Of a stretch of DNA of 64,000 bases, positions 9,184 to 17,565 are shown in pieces. Origin of the DNA: Flavobacterium foetidum (GTDB lineage Bacteria; Bacteroidota; Bacteroidia; Flavobacteriales; Flavobacteriaceae); contig NZ_SJTF01000010.1 in NCBI RefSeq assembly GCF_004634245.1, forward strand, positions 124,001 through 188,000, in the 5' to 3' direction. Numbering within the stretch: position 1 is the first letter of the stretch; every line of letters begins with the position of its first letter. Both the position numbers and the translations under genes were made by a program. The notes under the pieces are model-generated. The model saw only the letters and a program-made list of their open reading frames with translations. It ran no database searches and was not told the DNA's origin.

Positions 9184-9466
9184 TAACACCTAAGGTTAAA
9201 TGTTAGAATAGTATAAATGATTAGTATAAAATTGAATGCGAAAAGGAAAATACTAAGTCACACTTTCTAAAAGTTATTTTATCAACCAATGGAGCAGCCG
9301 TGAAATTGCTTTTTGCTTTTGAGATAAATGCATCAATTATTTAAAAGACATACCATCATCAGAATAACTTCTAAAATTCGTAAAGCTGTTGATCTGTGAT
9401 GGATTCGAATTTATTTTATTTCTGTTTTTTTTTAATTACAATTTTTTTTAAAACTAGAATAAAAAG

Positions 9467-9496
9467 CGAAAGGCTGCTTGTAATGAGCAGCCTTTT
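9467..9496. terminator. Intrinsic terminator hairpin
   Basis: Arms AAAGGCTGCT (9469-9478) and AGCAGCCTTT (9485-9494). It can serve the CvfB-like gene on the minus strand or a plus-strand transcript from the intergenic region. Confidence 0.6.
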
Positions 9497-9537
9497 GTAT
9501 TATTTTGAAAAATTAAAAAACAAAATTCCAACTTAGA

Positions 9538-9596
9538 GTTTGAAATTTAAATTTTGAAATTTAAATTTTGAAATTTGAATTTTGAAATTTGAATTT
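9538..9596. repeat. Tandem repeat, four copies of a 14-mer
   Basis: Unit TTTTGAAATTTRAA repeated four times; the last two copies have G instead of A at the variable base. It lies just downstream of the CvfB-like gene's stop. It has no spacers, so it is not CRISPR. Confidence 0.75.
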
Positions 9597-9611
9597 AAAA
9601 GCATTGTAATT

Positions 9612-10463
9612 TTAATTTACTAGATAAATCCCGTCTTCCTTAATTTCAATCAGTTTTTCTTTGTACAAACTTCCGATTGCTTTTTTGAAGGATTTCTTAC
9701 TCATTTTCAGTACCGTTTTAATGTCTTCGGGATGAGAATCATCATTTAAACGTAAAAAGCCACGACTGGCTCTAAGTTCGTCCAAGATTTTCTCCGCATT
9801 TGGTTCGATGCTCTGAAAACCTTGTGCTTGAAGCGCCACATCAATCTTATTATCAGGACGGATATTCTTGATATAACCGCGCATTCTGTCGCCTGTTCTT
9901 ATCGAATCGTCATAAACTTCATCTTTATACAAAAGACCTTTATGTTTTTCGTTGATAATTACATTTATTCCCATTTCAGTTATATGAGATACAATTAAAT
10001 CTACCTCTTCACCTTTTTCTACAGTTAGTTTTTCGTTGCTCAAAAACTGATTGGTTTTGCTTGAAGCCACGAGTCGGTTGGTTTTCTCATCCATATAAAG
10101 ATAAACCAGATAACGCTTTCCTTTCTCCATAGGACGTGCTTGCTCTTTAAAAGGAACCAAAATATCCTTTTCCATTCCCCAGTCCATAAAAGCGCCGACA
10201 TTGTTAATGTAGTTTACACGTAAAAGCGCAAATTCATTCAAAAAAATATACGGTTCCAGCGTAGTTGCAACCGGACGCTGTTCATGATCGAGATACACAA
10301 AAACGATTAATTCCTCTCCTATTTCAAATTCATTTGGAACATATTTATTAGGCAGAAGAACATCGTGTTTTCCGTCCGGATCATTTTCAGGATCTCCTAA
10401 AAACAAACCCACTTTAGTATCACGTAATATGGTGAGTGTATTGTATTTTCCTATTTCAAGCAT
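9612..10463 (-). CDS. CvfB/YitL-type S1 RNA-binding protein
   Basis: A 283-residue protein matching the CvfB group: several S1-like OB-fold domains and a C-terminal winged helix. Seen: the start MLEIGKYNTLTILRDTKVG typical of the family, S1-like strands around residues 70-135 (LRVNYINNVGAFMDWGMEKD) and 150-215 (VSHITEMGINVIINEKHKG), and a winged-helix tail with FKKAIGSLYKEKLIEIKEDGIYLV. In Firmicutes CvfB affects RNA turnover and virulence gene expression; the role here is inferred only. A TACCTTTG -7-like box lies 43 bp upstream. It separates menB from menD. Confidence 0.85.
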   Translation of the reverse strand: MLEIGKYNTLTILRDTKVGLFLGDPENDPDGKHDVLLPNKYVPNEFEIGEELIVFVYLDHEQRPVATTLEPYIFLNEFALLRVNYINNVGAFMDWGMEKDILVPFKEQARPMEKGKRYLVYLYMDEKTNRLVASSKTNQFLSNEKLTVEKGEEVDLIVSHITEMGINVIINEKHKGLLYKDEVYDDSIRTGDRMRGYIKNIRPDNKIDVALQAQGFQSIEPNAEKILDELRASRGFLRLNDDSHPEDIKTVLKMSKKSFKKAIGSLYKEKLIEIKEDGIYLVN

Positions 10464-10505
10464 TGTATTAAGTTTCTAAGTCTTAATCGACTGTGTTTTC
10501 AGGTG

Positions 10506-10513
10506 CAAAGGTA
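10506..10513 (-). promoter_or_regulatory. Candidate -7 box for the CvfB-like gene
   Basis: TACCTTTG on the minus strand fits TAnnTTTG and lies 43 bases before the ATG. No convincing TTG element at the usual spacing was seen. Confidence 0.4.
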
Positions 10514-10584
10514 CGAAGTTTGAAAATGGTAACCGAAAAATGTTTTGCATATAAAAACACTTTATCTATTGCACTTTTTTTAGT

Positions 10585-10592
10585 TACATTTG
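10585..10592 (+). promoter_or_regulatory. Candidate -7 box for the M28 peptidase gene
   Basis: TACATTTG fits TAnnTTTG, 26 bases before the ATG. The nearest TTG (10569-10571) is only 13 bases upstream, so the -33 element is unclear. Confidence 0.4.
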
Positions 10593-10618
10593 AGAATCTC
10601 TAAATTAATTACAAATTC

Positions 10619-11968
10619 ATGAAAAAGAGCCTGTTTTATTCTGTATTTGCACTTTTGTTTTTTGGACAAATCTGCGTTTCGCAAGTTTCTGAAGATCCGG
10701 AAATCAGAAAAATGATTAGTGAAATAAAAACCGAAAACCTCGAATCTACAATACATAAATTAGTTTCATTTGGAACACGTCATACTTTGAGCGATACCAA
10801 AAGCAAAACCAAAGGAATCGGGGCCGCACAGCAATGGGTAAAATCTGAATTTGAAAAGTTTGCTTTGGAATCTAATGGGAGGCTTACCGCTACAATTGAT
10901 TATTTTACCGTTAAAGCAGACGGAAAAAGAATTCCGGTAGACAGCCAGCTTGGTAATGTCATGGCGACACTTAAAGGAACAGATCCAACAGATGATCGCG
11001 TTCTTATCATCAGCGGTCACCTTGATTCGAGAGTTTCTGATGTTATGAATGTAAAATCTAATGCTCCTGGTGCCAATGACGACGGATCTGGTGTAGCTGC
11101 TGTTATTGAACTTGCAAGAGTTATGAGCAAAAGATCTTTTCCCGCTACTATCATATTTGTAGCTGTTACCGGTGAAGAACAAGGCTTGTACGGTGCTCGT
11201 CATTTGGCGGAAACTGCAAAAGCCGCAAATTGGAATATTATCGGAATGCTTAACAATGACATGATTGGAAACAGTTTGTCAAGCGGAACTAATTTGAGAG
11301 ACAATACGCAAGTACGCGTTTTTAGCGAAACAATTCCGTTTTTAGAAACCGAGGAAGAAGCTAAAATGAGAAAAGCAACAAGCCGTGAGAATGACAGCCC
11401 ATCACGATTATTGGCAAGATATATTAAAACGGTTACTGAACAATATGTAGACCAGCTTAGCGTAAAATTGGTTTACAGAAATGACCGCTACCTTCGTGGT
11501 GGCGACCATACGCCTTTTTGCCAAAACGGCTTTACAGCAGTGCGTTTGTGTGAAATGAATGAAAATTTTAACCACCAGCATCAGGATTTGCGAACTGAAA
11601 ACAATATTAAATACGGCGATCTCCCTGAATTTATGGATTTTGAATATCTTAGAAAAAATACTTACGCCAATCTAGCAGTTTTAGCTAATTTAGCTTGGTC
11701 CCCAAAAGCGCCAGTGAATGTGGGAATTGAGGTAAAAAAACTTTCGAACTCCTCTACTCTAATCTGGTCGGCTACTGAAGGAAAGCCCCAATATGGTTAT
11801 CAGATTTTGATTAGAGAAACTGCTTCTTCGCATTGGGAAAAGACATTATTTACTAAAGAAACTCACATTGAAATTCCATATTCAAAAGACAATTATTTCT
11901 TTGCGATTCAAACTGTAGATGCACTCGGACACGCCAGCATTCCTGTTTTTCCGATTCCGATTCGTTAG
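10619..11968 (+). CDS. Secreted M28-family metallopeptidase with C-terminal FN3-like domain
   Basis: Zinc-dependent aminopeptidase-type enzyme, 449 residues. A signal peptide covers residues 1-20 (cleavage near VSQ). The di-zinc ligand motifs appear in order: GHLDSR, GANDDGSG, TGEEQG, NNDMIGN and GGDHTPF. The last about 85 residues (after WSPKAPVNVGIEV) look like an Ig/fibronectin-type beta domain. There is no clear type IX C-terminal sorting signal, so periplasmic or Sec-dependent export is most likely. It stands alone on the plus strand between minus-strand CvfB-like and menD genes and has its own terminator. Confidence 0.88.
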   Translation: MKKSLFYSVFALLFFGQICVSQVSEDPEIRKMISEIKTENLESTIHKLVSFGTRHTLSDTKSKTKGIGAAQQWVKSEFEKFALESNGRLTATIDYFTVKADGKRIPVDSQLGNVMATLKGTDPTDDRVLIISGHLDSRVSDVMNVKSNAPGANDDGSGVAAVIELARVMSKRSFPATIIFVAVTGEEQGLYGARHLAETAKAANWNIIGMLNNDMIGNSLSSGTNLRDNTQVRVFSETIPFLETEEEAKMRKATSRENDSPSRLLARYIKTVTEQYVDQLSVKLVYRNDRYLRGGDHTPFCQNGFTAVRLCEMNENFNHQHQDLRTENNIKYGDLPEFMDFEYLRKNTYANLAVLANLAWSPKAPVNVGIEVKKLSNSSTLIWSATEGKPQYGYQILIRETASSHWEKTLFTKETHIEIPYSKDNYFFAIQTVDALGHASIPVFPIPIR

Positions 11969-11972
11969 AATA

Positions 11973-12012
11973 AAAAAGCGCAATAATAGATTTACTTATT
12001 GCGCTTTTTTTT
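11973..12012. terminator. Bidirectional intrinsic terminator
   Basis: Arms AAAAAGCGCAATAA (11973-11986) and complement (11996-12009), with A/T runs on both sides, between convergent peptidase and menD genes. Confidence 0.85.
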
Positions 12013-12064
12013 ATCTGGTCAAAAATTATTTATTTTTTGTGTAATGCCAAAATTCAGAACCATT

Positions 12065-13725
12065 CTAAAGCAATTCTTTAAAGTATTGTTTTAGAATTTT
12101 ATCATTTTCTGCAGTTGGTGTGAAAATCTCCAAGATTGAAGGATATTCGTTTTGGCTGTACATTTCTGTCAGATTTTCATGCAAAGATTTTTCGTCAAAA
12201 GCCTGATAATAATTAAAATGGTACATTTTTGACAAATGCTCGGCCGTCAGCTGGTGTGATGTTTCAAAATAAGTATTAAAAACAGGTTTCTCTTCATGAC
12301 CGGGAAGTATTCTAAAAATGCCTCCTCCTCCATTATTAATCAAAATAATTTTGAAATTTTTTGGGATGTACGAATTCCACAAAGCGTTGCTGTCGTACAA
12401 AAAGCTTATATCGCCAGTTATAAAAACAGTTTGTTTTGTGCTTTCCACTGCTGCTCCAACTGCTGTAGAGGTACTTCCGTCGATACCACTAGTGCCGCGA
12501 TTGCAAAAAACTTCTATTGATTCGTCAATTTCAATTAATTGCGCATAACGAATCGCTGAGCTGTTGCTGATTTGAAGCTGACTGTTTTTAGGAAGTGATG
12601 CTATAACTTTTTCAAAAACCTTAAAGTCTGAAAATTCGATCTTACTTAAAAAATTTTGCTTTTTAATTTTTCGTAAGCTGTAAACGTCATCGATATTTTT
12701 AAAATAATTGCTTTCTGTTATAATCGTTTTTGAAAACAGATCAGTAAAAAAATCATTAGGTTTCATAACAAAATGCTTCGTCAAGGCGCCAAATGTATCA
12801 TAAGCACGAAGTGTATCAATATGCCAGTGCTGTTGTGGTTTATATTTTCTGAGAAAACCTTTTATTCTTTTTGATACTACCATGCCTCCGAAAGTAACCA
12901 AAATTTCTGGATTAAAATCTTTAAAATCAGCATCATCAAAAGGTGTAATTAAAGTATCAATACTATTGATAAAACTTGGATGATGAAGATTTGAAGTCGT
13001 TTCAGTCAATACCACCACAGACGGATCTTTAGCTAAATTATCAATTATGTTCTGATCTAAGATGCCGGATTCGTTTACTCCTACTAAAATCAACTTTCTT
13101 TTCGCATTATTCCAGATTGAAATAAACTCCTCACTGTTTTCAATAGTATTAGCAAAAACTTCCTCTTCATTATTCGTGATTACAGGATGTACAGAAAGCT
13201 CTGAAACCGTTTCATACAAAGGTTCCTCAAAAGGTGCATTGATATGTACAGGACCTTTGAGCTTAATAGACTCTTCAATCGCTTTATTGATTTTAAGATC
13301 ATTTTCTTCAGAAGCATCTTCTGTTAAATTAGCATTAAATACAGAATGATTCAAAAATACATTTTCTTGGCGAATGGTTTGCCCGTCGCCAATATCGATC
13401 TTGCTCTGCGGTCTGTCTGCCGAAATCACAATTAAAGGAATCTGACTGTAAAACGCTTCTGCAAGAGCCGGATAATAATTGAGAAGTGCAGAACCCGATG
13501 TGCAAACAATTGCAGCTGGTTTTTTGGTCTGCTGCGCTATTCCTAAAGCAAAAAAAGCGGCGCATCTTTCATCGGCAATGCTATAACATTTAAAATTAGG
13601 ATTTTGTGCAAAACCAATCGTTAATGGCGCATTTCTTGATCCGGGAGAAATTATAATATTAGAAATGCCTTTGGCTGATAAAATTTCAATAATGCTTTGT
13701 GCAAGCGGTATTTTGGGGTAAATCA
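12065..13725 (-). CDS. menD: SEPHCHC synthase
   Basis: Thiamine diphosphate-dependent enzyme joining 2-oxoglutarate and isochorismate, the first committed step to menaquinone. It is 553 residues from ATG 13725. The frame extends to a GTG at 13735, but MIYPKIPLAQSIIEIL is the usual start. Seen: SPGSRNAPLTIGF near the N-terminus, CTSGSALLNYYPALAEA, RPQSKIDIGDGQTIRQENVF, RGTSGIDGSTSTAVGAA, and the ThDP/Mg motif beginning GDISFLYD and ending INNGGGGIF. A TAACTTTG box lies 63 bp upstream. menF (isochorismate synthase), commonly next to menD, is absent; a thioredoxin-like gene starts divergently instead. Confidence 0.95.
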
Positions 13726-13787
13726 TTCTGACCACGTATTATTTTATAAAAGAATTTTCTTAACGAAAACCTCTTTTTTGTATGCTA

Positions 13788-13795
13788 CAAAGTTA
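13788..13795 (-). promoter_or_regulatory. Candidate -7 box for menD
   Basis: TAACTTTG on the minus strand matches TAnnTTTG; no good TTG at 17-23 bases was seen. Confidence 0.4.
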
Positions 13796-13860
13796 CAAAC
13801 TTCGCAGTTGATTTAACTTATAAATAGGATTTTATTAGAGCTCTTTATTGAAAAAGGGAA

Positions 13861-13868
13861 TATATTTG
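13861..13868 (+). promoter_or_regulatory. Candidate -7 box for the thioredoxin-like gene
   Basis: TATATTTG matches TAnnTTTG and lies 27 bases before the ATG; the nearest TTG is only 10 bases upstream. Confidence 0.4.
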
Positions 13869-13895
13869 TAAAATCGAATCTATTGAACATTATTT

Positions 13896-15074
13896 ATGCG
13901 TTTTTTATCTTTTCTTTTCCTTCTTATTTCACTTCAGACCGTCTATTCTCAAAAGCAGTTTTTATCCAATGATATTCCGTACAAAACCGCTTTGGAAAAT
14001 GCCAAAAGTCAGGGAAAACCGGTTTTCATAATGCTTTATGCCGATTGGTGTCCGCATTGTAATGTGATGAAAAGCGAAGTTTTAAGCGATCCAGCAGTAA
14101 TCGATTTTCTTTCCAAAAATTATATTTGCACTTTTAAAAATATAGAAAAGGATGAAGGTATTTTTTTAAAGAATAAATTCAACACCAAATCGCTGCCCAC
14201 TTTTTTAATTCTTGACGATAAAGAGACACTATTGTACATTCTTAAAGGAGAATTTAAAAAAGCGGAATTTCTGAACGAAATAAAATATGCCTTAAATCCA
14301 AAAATGCAGCTTCCTGCCTTAGAAAAAGATTTTCTTGCAGATCCTTCTAATTCGGAGAAATATTTTACGTATCTAAATACCTTAAAAAAAGGAAAAGATA
14401 GAACCGAATTGTCGATTCCGACTCATATTTATCTTGCCACTCAGTCAGATGCTCAGTTGATAAGCGAAACCAACTGGCGTGTAATCGCAAATGGCGTTAC
14501 CGATATAAAATCGAAGGAATTTCAGTTTGTCTTAAATCATCAAAAAGAATTTGCGGCGGTGGCTTCTCAAAGCAGGGTCGATAGAAAAATAGAAAGTATT
14601 GTAAACGAACTGCTTCGACCGTTGGTTGATAATTTAGACACCGTAAACTATTATAAGCAAAGAGAAATCGCTAAATCAATTCGATTGCAAAAAACAGATT
14701 CCTTGGTTTTTAAATATGATTTGACCCTAGCTGAAAGAACCGAAAAATGGGATTTTTATAGAAAAACGACTCTCGAAAACACCGAAAAACTGGTTTGGAA
14801 AGACGCTAGTTTCCTAAAAGACATTGGACAGACTTACCTAAAGCATATTAACGATGCCGAAAGTTTGAAAAAGGCAATTTTCTGGGTAGGCCATTCTTTG
14901 GAGCTAAATGATTCGTACGATGGAAATCTGCTTCAAGCGAAACTTTACAACAAAATAAAAGAAAAAAAGAAAGCTTTAGAATATGCCAAGAACGCCAAAG
15001 CAATTGCAGACGAAATGGGGTGGAATTCTAAAGATGCTGAAAATCTATTAGCAGAACTAAAAAGAAAACAATAA
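13896..15074 (+). CDS. Secreted thioredoxin-fold protein with long C-terminal helical region
   Basis: A 392-residue protein. Signal peptide, residues 1-19 (ends VYSQ). The thioredoxin-like domain (about 25-130) has the redox motif WCPHC at residues 51-55 and the cis-Pro region TKSLPTFLIL. Residues 140-392 are helical, with a TPR-like end (LLQAKLYNKIKEKKKALEYAKNA, read as short segments). The layout resembles Bacteroidota DUF255/thioredoxin_7-type periplasmic proteins. A role as a thiol reductase or disulfide handler in the envelope is likely; the partner is unknown. The next gene starts 6 bp after its stop, so they probably form an operon. Confidence 0.82.
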   Translation: MRFLSFLFLLISLQTVYSQKQFLSNDIPYKTALENAKSQGKPVFIMLYADWCPHCNVMKSEVLSDPAVIDFLSKNYICTFKNIEKDEGIFLKNKFNTKSLPTFLILDDKETLLYILKGEFKKAEFLNEIKYALNPKMQLPALEKDFLADPSNSEKYFTYLNTLKKGKDRTELSIPTHIYLATQSDAQLISETNWRVIANGVTDIKSKEFQFVLNHQKEFAAVASQSRVDRKIESIVNELLRPLVDNLDTVNYYKQREIAKSIRLQKTDSLVFKYDLTLAERTEKWDFYRKTTLENTEKLVWKDASFLKDIGQTYLKHINDAESLKKAIFWVGHSLELNDSYDGNLLQAKLYNKIKEKKKALEYAKNAKAIADEMGWNSKDAENLLAELKRKQ

Positions 15075-15080
15075 AAACAA

Positions 15081-15578
15081 ATGAGCATTATCTTAAGACA
15101 AGCATCTGAAAATGATTTACAAAAAATACTGGAAATTGTAAATTATTCTATCCTACATACTACAGCCAATTACAGTTATGAAATTCAGACAATCGAAGTT
15201 CAAAAAAAATGGTTTGACGACAAAAAAGCAAAAAATCTTCCTGTCGTAGTAGCTGAAATGGATGGCGAAGTAGTCGGATTTGGGAGTTATGGTCAGTTTA
15301 GGGAAAAAATCGGATATCAATACACTGTCGAGCATTCTGTTTATGTAGTTGACAATATCATTGGCAAAGGAATTGGATCTAAACTTTTAACCGAATTGAT
15401 CCGTCTCGCAAAAGAACAAGGTTATCATGTCATGATTGGAGCAATTGATGCCGATAATGAGGGAAGTATCGCTTTTCATGAAAAATTCGGTTTTGTAGCT
15501 ACTGGAACGATTCGTGAAGTTGGATACAAATTTGACCATTGGCTGGATTTGGTTTTTATGCAGTTGATTTTGAAGTGA
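15081..15578 (+). CDS. GNAT acetyltransferase, phosphinothricin-acetyltransferase-like
   Basis: A 165-residue GCN5-type N-acetyltransferase. The acetyl-CoA pyrophosphate loop appears as GKGIGSKLL (about residues 94-102). The C-terminal FHEKFGFVATGTIREVGYKFDHWLDLVFMQ is typical of the PAT/YwnH subgroup, which acetylates small amines or amino acids such as methionine sulfone derivatives. The real substrate is unknown. It follows the thioredoxin-like gene by 6 bp and ends before a terminator shared with the convergent peroxidase gene. Confidence 0.87.
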   Translation: MSIILRQASENDLQKILEIVNYSILHTTANYSYEIQTIEVQKKWFDDKKAKNLPVVVAEMDGEVVGFGSYGQFREKIGYQYTVEHSVYVVDNIIGKGIGSKLLTELIRLAKEQGYHVMIGAIDADNEGSIAFHEKFGFVATGTIREVGYKFDHWLDLVFMQLILK

Positions 15579-15608
15579 TATACTGTAAAGCATCTTCGTA
15601 TATAAAAT

Positions 15609-15645
15609 AAAACCCGACAGGTTTAAAACTTGCCGGGTTTTAAAT
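15609..15645. terminator. Intrinsic terminator between convergent genes
   Basis: Imperfect hairpin, AAAACCCGACAGG against TTGCCGGGTTTT, flanked by A and T runs, serving both the GNAT gene and the glutathione peroxidase gene. Confidence 0.75.
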
Positions 15646-15660
15646 GCTAAACCAATAAAC

Positions 15661-16245
15661 TTAACTTTTTATCCAATTAATAACTTCAGGATCTGTTGGT
15701 AAAGTTCTTGGTTTAATTACTTTTACTAACTCGCCTTTTTCATTAAGCAGGTATTTTTGAAAATTCCATTCTACTTCAGAATCTTGTAAACCATTTTTAG
15801 ATTTTTCGGTAAGGAATTTATACACTTCGCACATATCGTCACCTTTTACCGAAACTTTGCTCATCATCGGGAAAGTCACTCCGTAATTCTGCTGGCAAAA
15901 AGATTCGATTTCTTTGTTTGTTCCTGGTTCTTGAGCAGCAAAATTATTGGCAGGAAAACCAATAATAACAAAGTTTTTGTCTTTATATTCTTTGTAGATA
16001 GCTTCTAAATCTTTGTATTGAGGTGTCAGTCCGCATTTTGATGCTGTGTTGACAATCATGATTTTTTTTCCTTTAAGAGAAGCAAAATCAAAAGTATCTC
16101 CTGATAAATCTTCTACTTTATATTGATAGATTGTTTCTTTTGCCATAGCGTTTTCTGTTTTAGATTTCTTTTTACTCGTTTGAGCCTGAATCTGCGAGCC
16201 TAATAAAATAGCTGCGCCACACATTATGAATAATAGTTTTTTCAT
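15661..16245 (-). CDS. Glutathione peroxidase-family (thioredoxin-type) peroxidase
   Basis: Secreted Gpx-family peroxidase, 194 residues from ATG 16245. An upstream Met in the same frame (16281) would put 12 residues before a perfect signal peptide (MKKLLFIMCGAAILLGSQIQAQ as two parts), so 16245 is chosen. The peroxidatic Cys is in NTASKCGLTPQY. The Gln of the catalytic tetrad lies in AAQEPG and the Trp/Asn in VEWNFQKYL. The usual FPCNQF motif is FPANNF here, so that Cys is missing, but the resolving Cys of thioredoxin-dependent Gpx (FCQQNYG) is present. It most likely uses a thioredoxin-like reductant in the periplasm. Substrate preference is not visible. Confidence 0.9.
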   Translation of the reverse strand: MKKLLFIMCGAAILLGSQIQAQTSKKKSKTENAMAKETIYQYKVEDLSGDTFDFASLKGKKIMIVNTASKCGLTPQYKDLEAIYKEYKDKNFVIIGFPANNFAAQEPGTNKEIESFCQQNYGVTFPMMSKVSVKGDDMCEVYKFLTEKSKNGLQDSEVEWNFQKYLLNEKGELVKVIKPRTLPTDPEVINWIKS

Positions 16246-16330
16246 CTTTAAATTTTTTATAAAATTAGTCAAAAACATCATTTAAAAATGTATCATCATC
16301 CTTAATTTTTATTAATCAAAAGTTAAATAA

Positions 16331-16367
16331 AAAAATGAAGCCTAACGTTAATCAGACGTTAGGCTTC
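16331..16367 (-). terminator. Orphan intrinsic terminator (minus strand)
   Basis: Perfect 12-bp arms GAAGCCTAACGT (16337-16348) and complement (16356-16367). The T-run is on the minus-strand side only (A-run at 16330-16335). It lies upstream of the peroxidase gene, so it must end a different minus-strand transcript. Confidence 0.65.
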
Positions 16368-16650
16368 CCCCCATACAAACAAATCAAACCATGAATTAAT
16401 TATTATGCAATGTCTTCTAGTAAAATGAATCCAAAAAAAGCTTAGTGCTTTTTGTCTTTATGTTTTAAATCATAGTTGATGTCTCGGTTATGTTGAAATT
16501 TTCTGAAACTAGATTGCTAACATTCAAAATATTTTCAATGGCGTTTATATGTATAAAATCTTAACTAATTCTGTCAGCGTATAAATAGCAAATTAAATTT
16601 CGGTTTGGAAGTCCGAGAGCATCAACTATTAACTTTTATAACTTCGATAT

Positions 16651-16764
16651 TTAAAGAACTCCTCTTACAGCGTAAATCTGAATGAAATCTGAATGAAAAA
16701 CCATCAAAGCCAAGACACTAGTAAGGCCTATAATTAATATTTTCATAAGAAATAGATTTTTCAT
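16651..16764 (-). CDS. Possible 37-residue hydrophobic peptide
   Basis: ATG 16764 opens a 37-codon frame: a short basic/hydrophobic start (MKNLFLMKILIIGLTS), one membrane helix of about 18 residues and a polar tail ending IYAVRGVL. An in-frame ATG at 16773 would add three residues. It lies 284 bp upstream of the orphan minus-strand terminator, which suggests the strand is transcribed. I do not recognise the peptide. Confidence 0.3.
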   Translation of the reverse strand: MKNLFLMKILIIGLTSVLALMVFHSDFIQIYAVRGVL

Positions 16765-17034
16765 CACATACATTTAAAAAAATCGACACGCTGTACTTCT
16801 GTAAATTTTGAAAATTAATTTTTTACTAATTCTCTTATAAATCTATTTACGTAAACGGATTTATTTTGGTTTTAAAAAAATGAAAAAAAATCTAACTTTT
16901 TTCAAATCCCCTTATTTTACTTGGTTCTTAGACGTTAAAAAAAATATAATTTTCCAAAAAAAATAATATATCTTTATAACAGGTTAATGAATAACATCTA
17001 ATATTTTTTATCCAAACTTAAATTTCCACCACCT

Positions 17035-17565
17035 ATGAGTCAAGAAGAACTGTTAGTTTTAATTTACAAAAAAGACGAAAAAGCTTTTACGCATTTGTAT
17101 GATATGTATTCTAAAAGTCTATTTTCTGTCATTAATGTACTGATTAAAAATCGAGAAGAAGCAGAAGATGTTCTACAGGAAGTTTTTATTAAAATCTGGA
17201 AAAACATCGACACTTATAATGAAAGCAAAGGGCGATTTTATACCTGGATCTTAAATATCGCTAGAAATACTTCTATCGATAAGCTTCGATCAAAGAATTT
17301 TAATAACAGTCAAAAAAACCTTTCCTCAGATAATTTCGTAAATCTGTTAGACGAAAGCAATAAACTGAGCAACAAGCTAGATGCGATAGGAATTCAAGAA
17401 TTTGTAAAGAAACTCAAACCTAAATGTATCGAGATTATCAATTTATTGTTTTTTAAAGGATATACGCAGCAGGAAGCTTCAGAAGAACTGGCGTTGCCTC
17501 TGGGAACTATCAAAACCCAAAACAGAAACTGTATTAACGATTTAAGAAATTATTTGAAAGTATAA
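17035..17565 (+). CDS. ECF-type RNA polymerase sigma factor
   Basis: Sigma-70 family, ECF subgroup, 176 residues. Region 2 is seen at about residues 20-85 (LYDMYSKSLFSVINVL, REEAEDVLQEVFIKIWKNI, then GRFYTWILNIARNTSIDKLR). Region 4 is at about 125-175 (TQQEASEELALPLGTIKTQ). It redirects RNA polymerase to stress or envelope genes when released from its anti-sigma partner. Its stop (TAA) overlaps the ATG of the next gene (TAATG), so translation is probably coupled and the two are a cognate pair. Confidence 0.93.
   Translation: MSQEELLVLIYKKDEKAFTHLYDMYSKSLFSVINVLIKNREEAEDVLQEVFIKIWKNIDTYNESKGRFYTWILNIARNTSIDKLRSKNFNNSQKNLSSDNFVNLLDESNKLSNKLDAIGIQEFVKKLKPKCIEIINLLFFKGYTQQEASEELALPLGTIKTQNRNCINDLRNYLKV

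Larger units (their letters stand above)
8809..9611. other. Long intergenic region with possible cryptic plus-strand unit
   Basis: About 800 AT-rich bases between menB and the CvfB-like gene. It contains a weak plus-strand promoter match (8957-8984), a 39-codon open frame (9064-9183), a hairpin (9467-9496) and a four-copy 14-bp tandem repeat (9538-9596). I see no tRNA, no recognisable ncRNA family and no gene remnant I can name. Confidence 0.5.
16246..17034. other. Intergenic region with orphan minus-strand terminator
   Basis: Nearly 800 AT-rich bases between the peroxidase and the ECF sigma gene. It holds a minus-strand hairpin terminator (16331-16367) that no annotated gene needs and a possible 37-40-residue hydrophobic peptide (16651-16773, minus). 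I see nothing else. Confidence 0.5.

Noticed and set aside
9538..9596. Short repeats that could suggest a CRISPR array
   Set aside because: The units are directly tandem with no spacers and no cas genes are in the window.
10766..11203. 145-codon frame antisense to the M28 peptidase
   Set aside because: It covers the zinc-ligand region of a clear enzyme gene and has no protein family signal.
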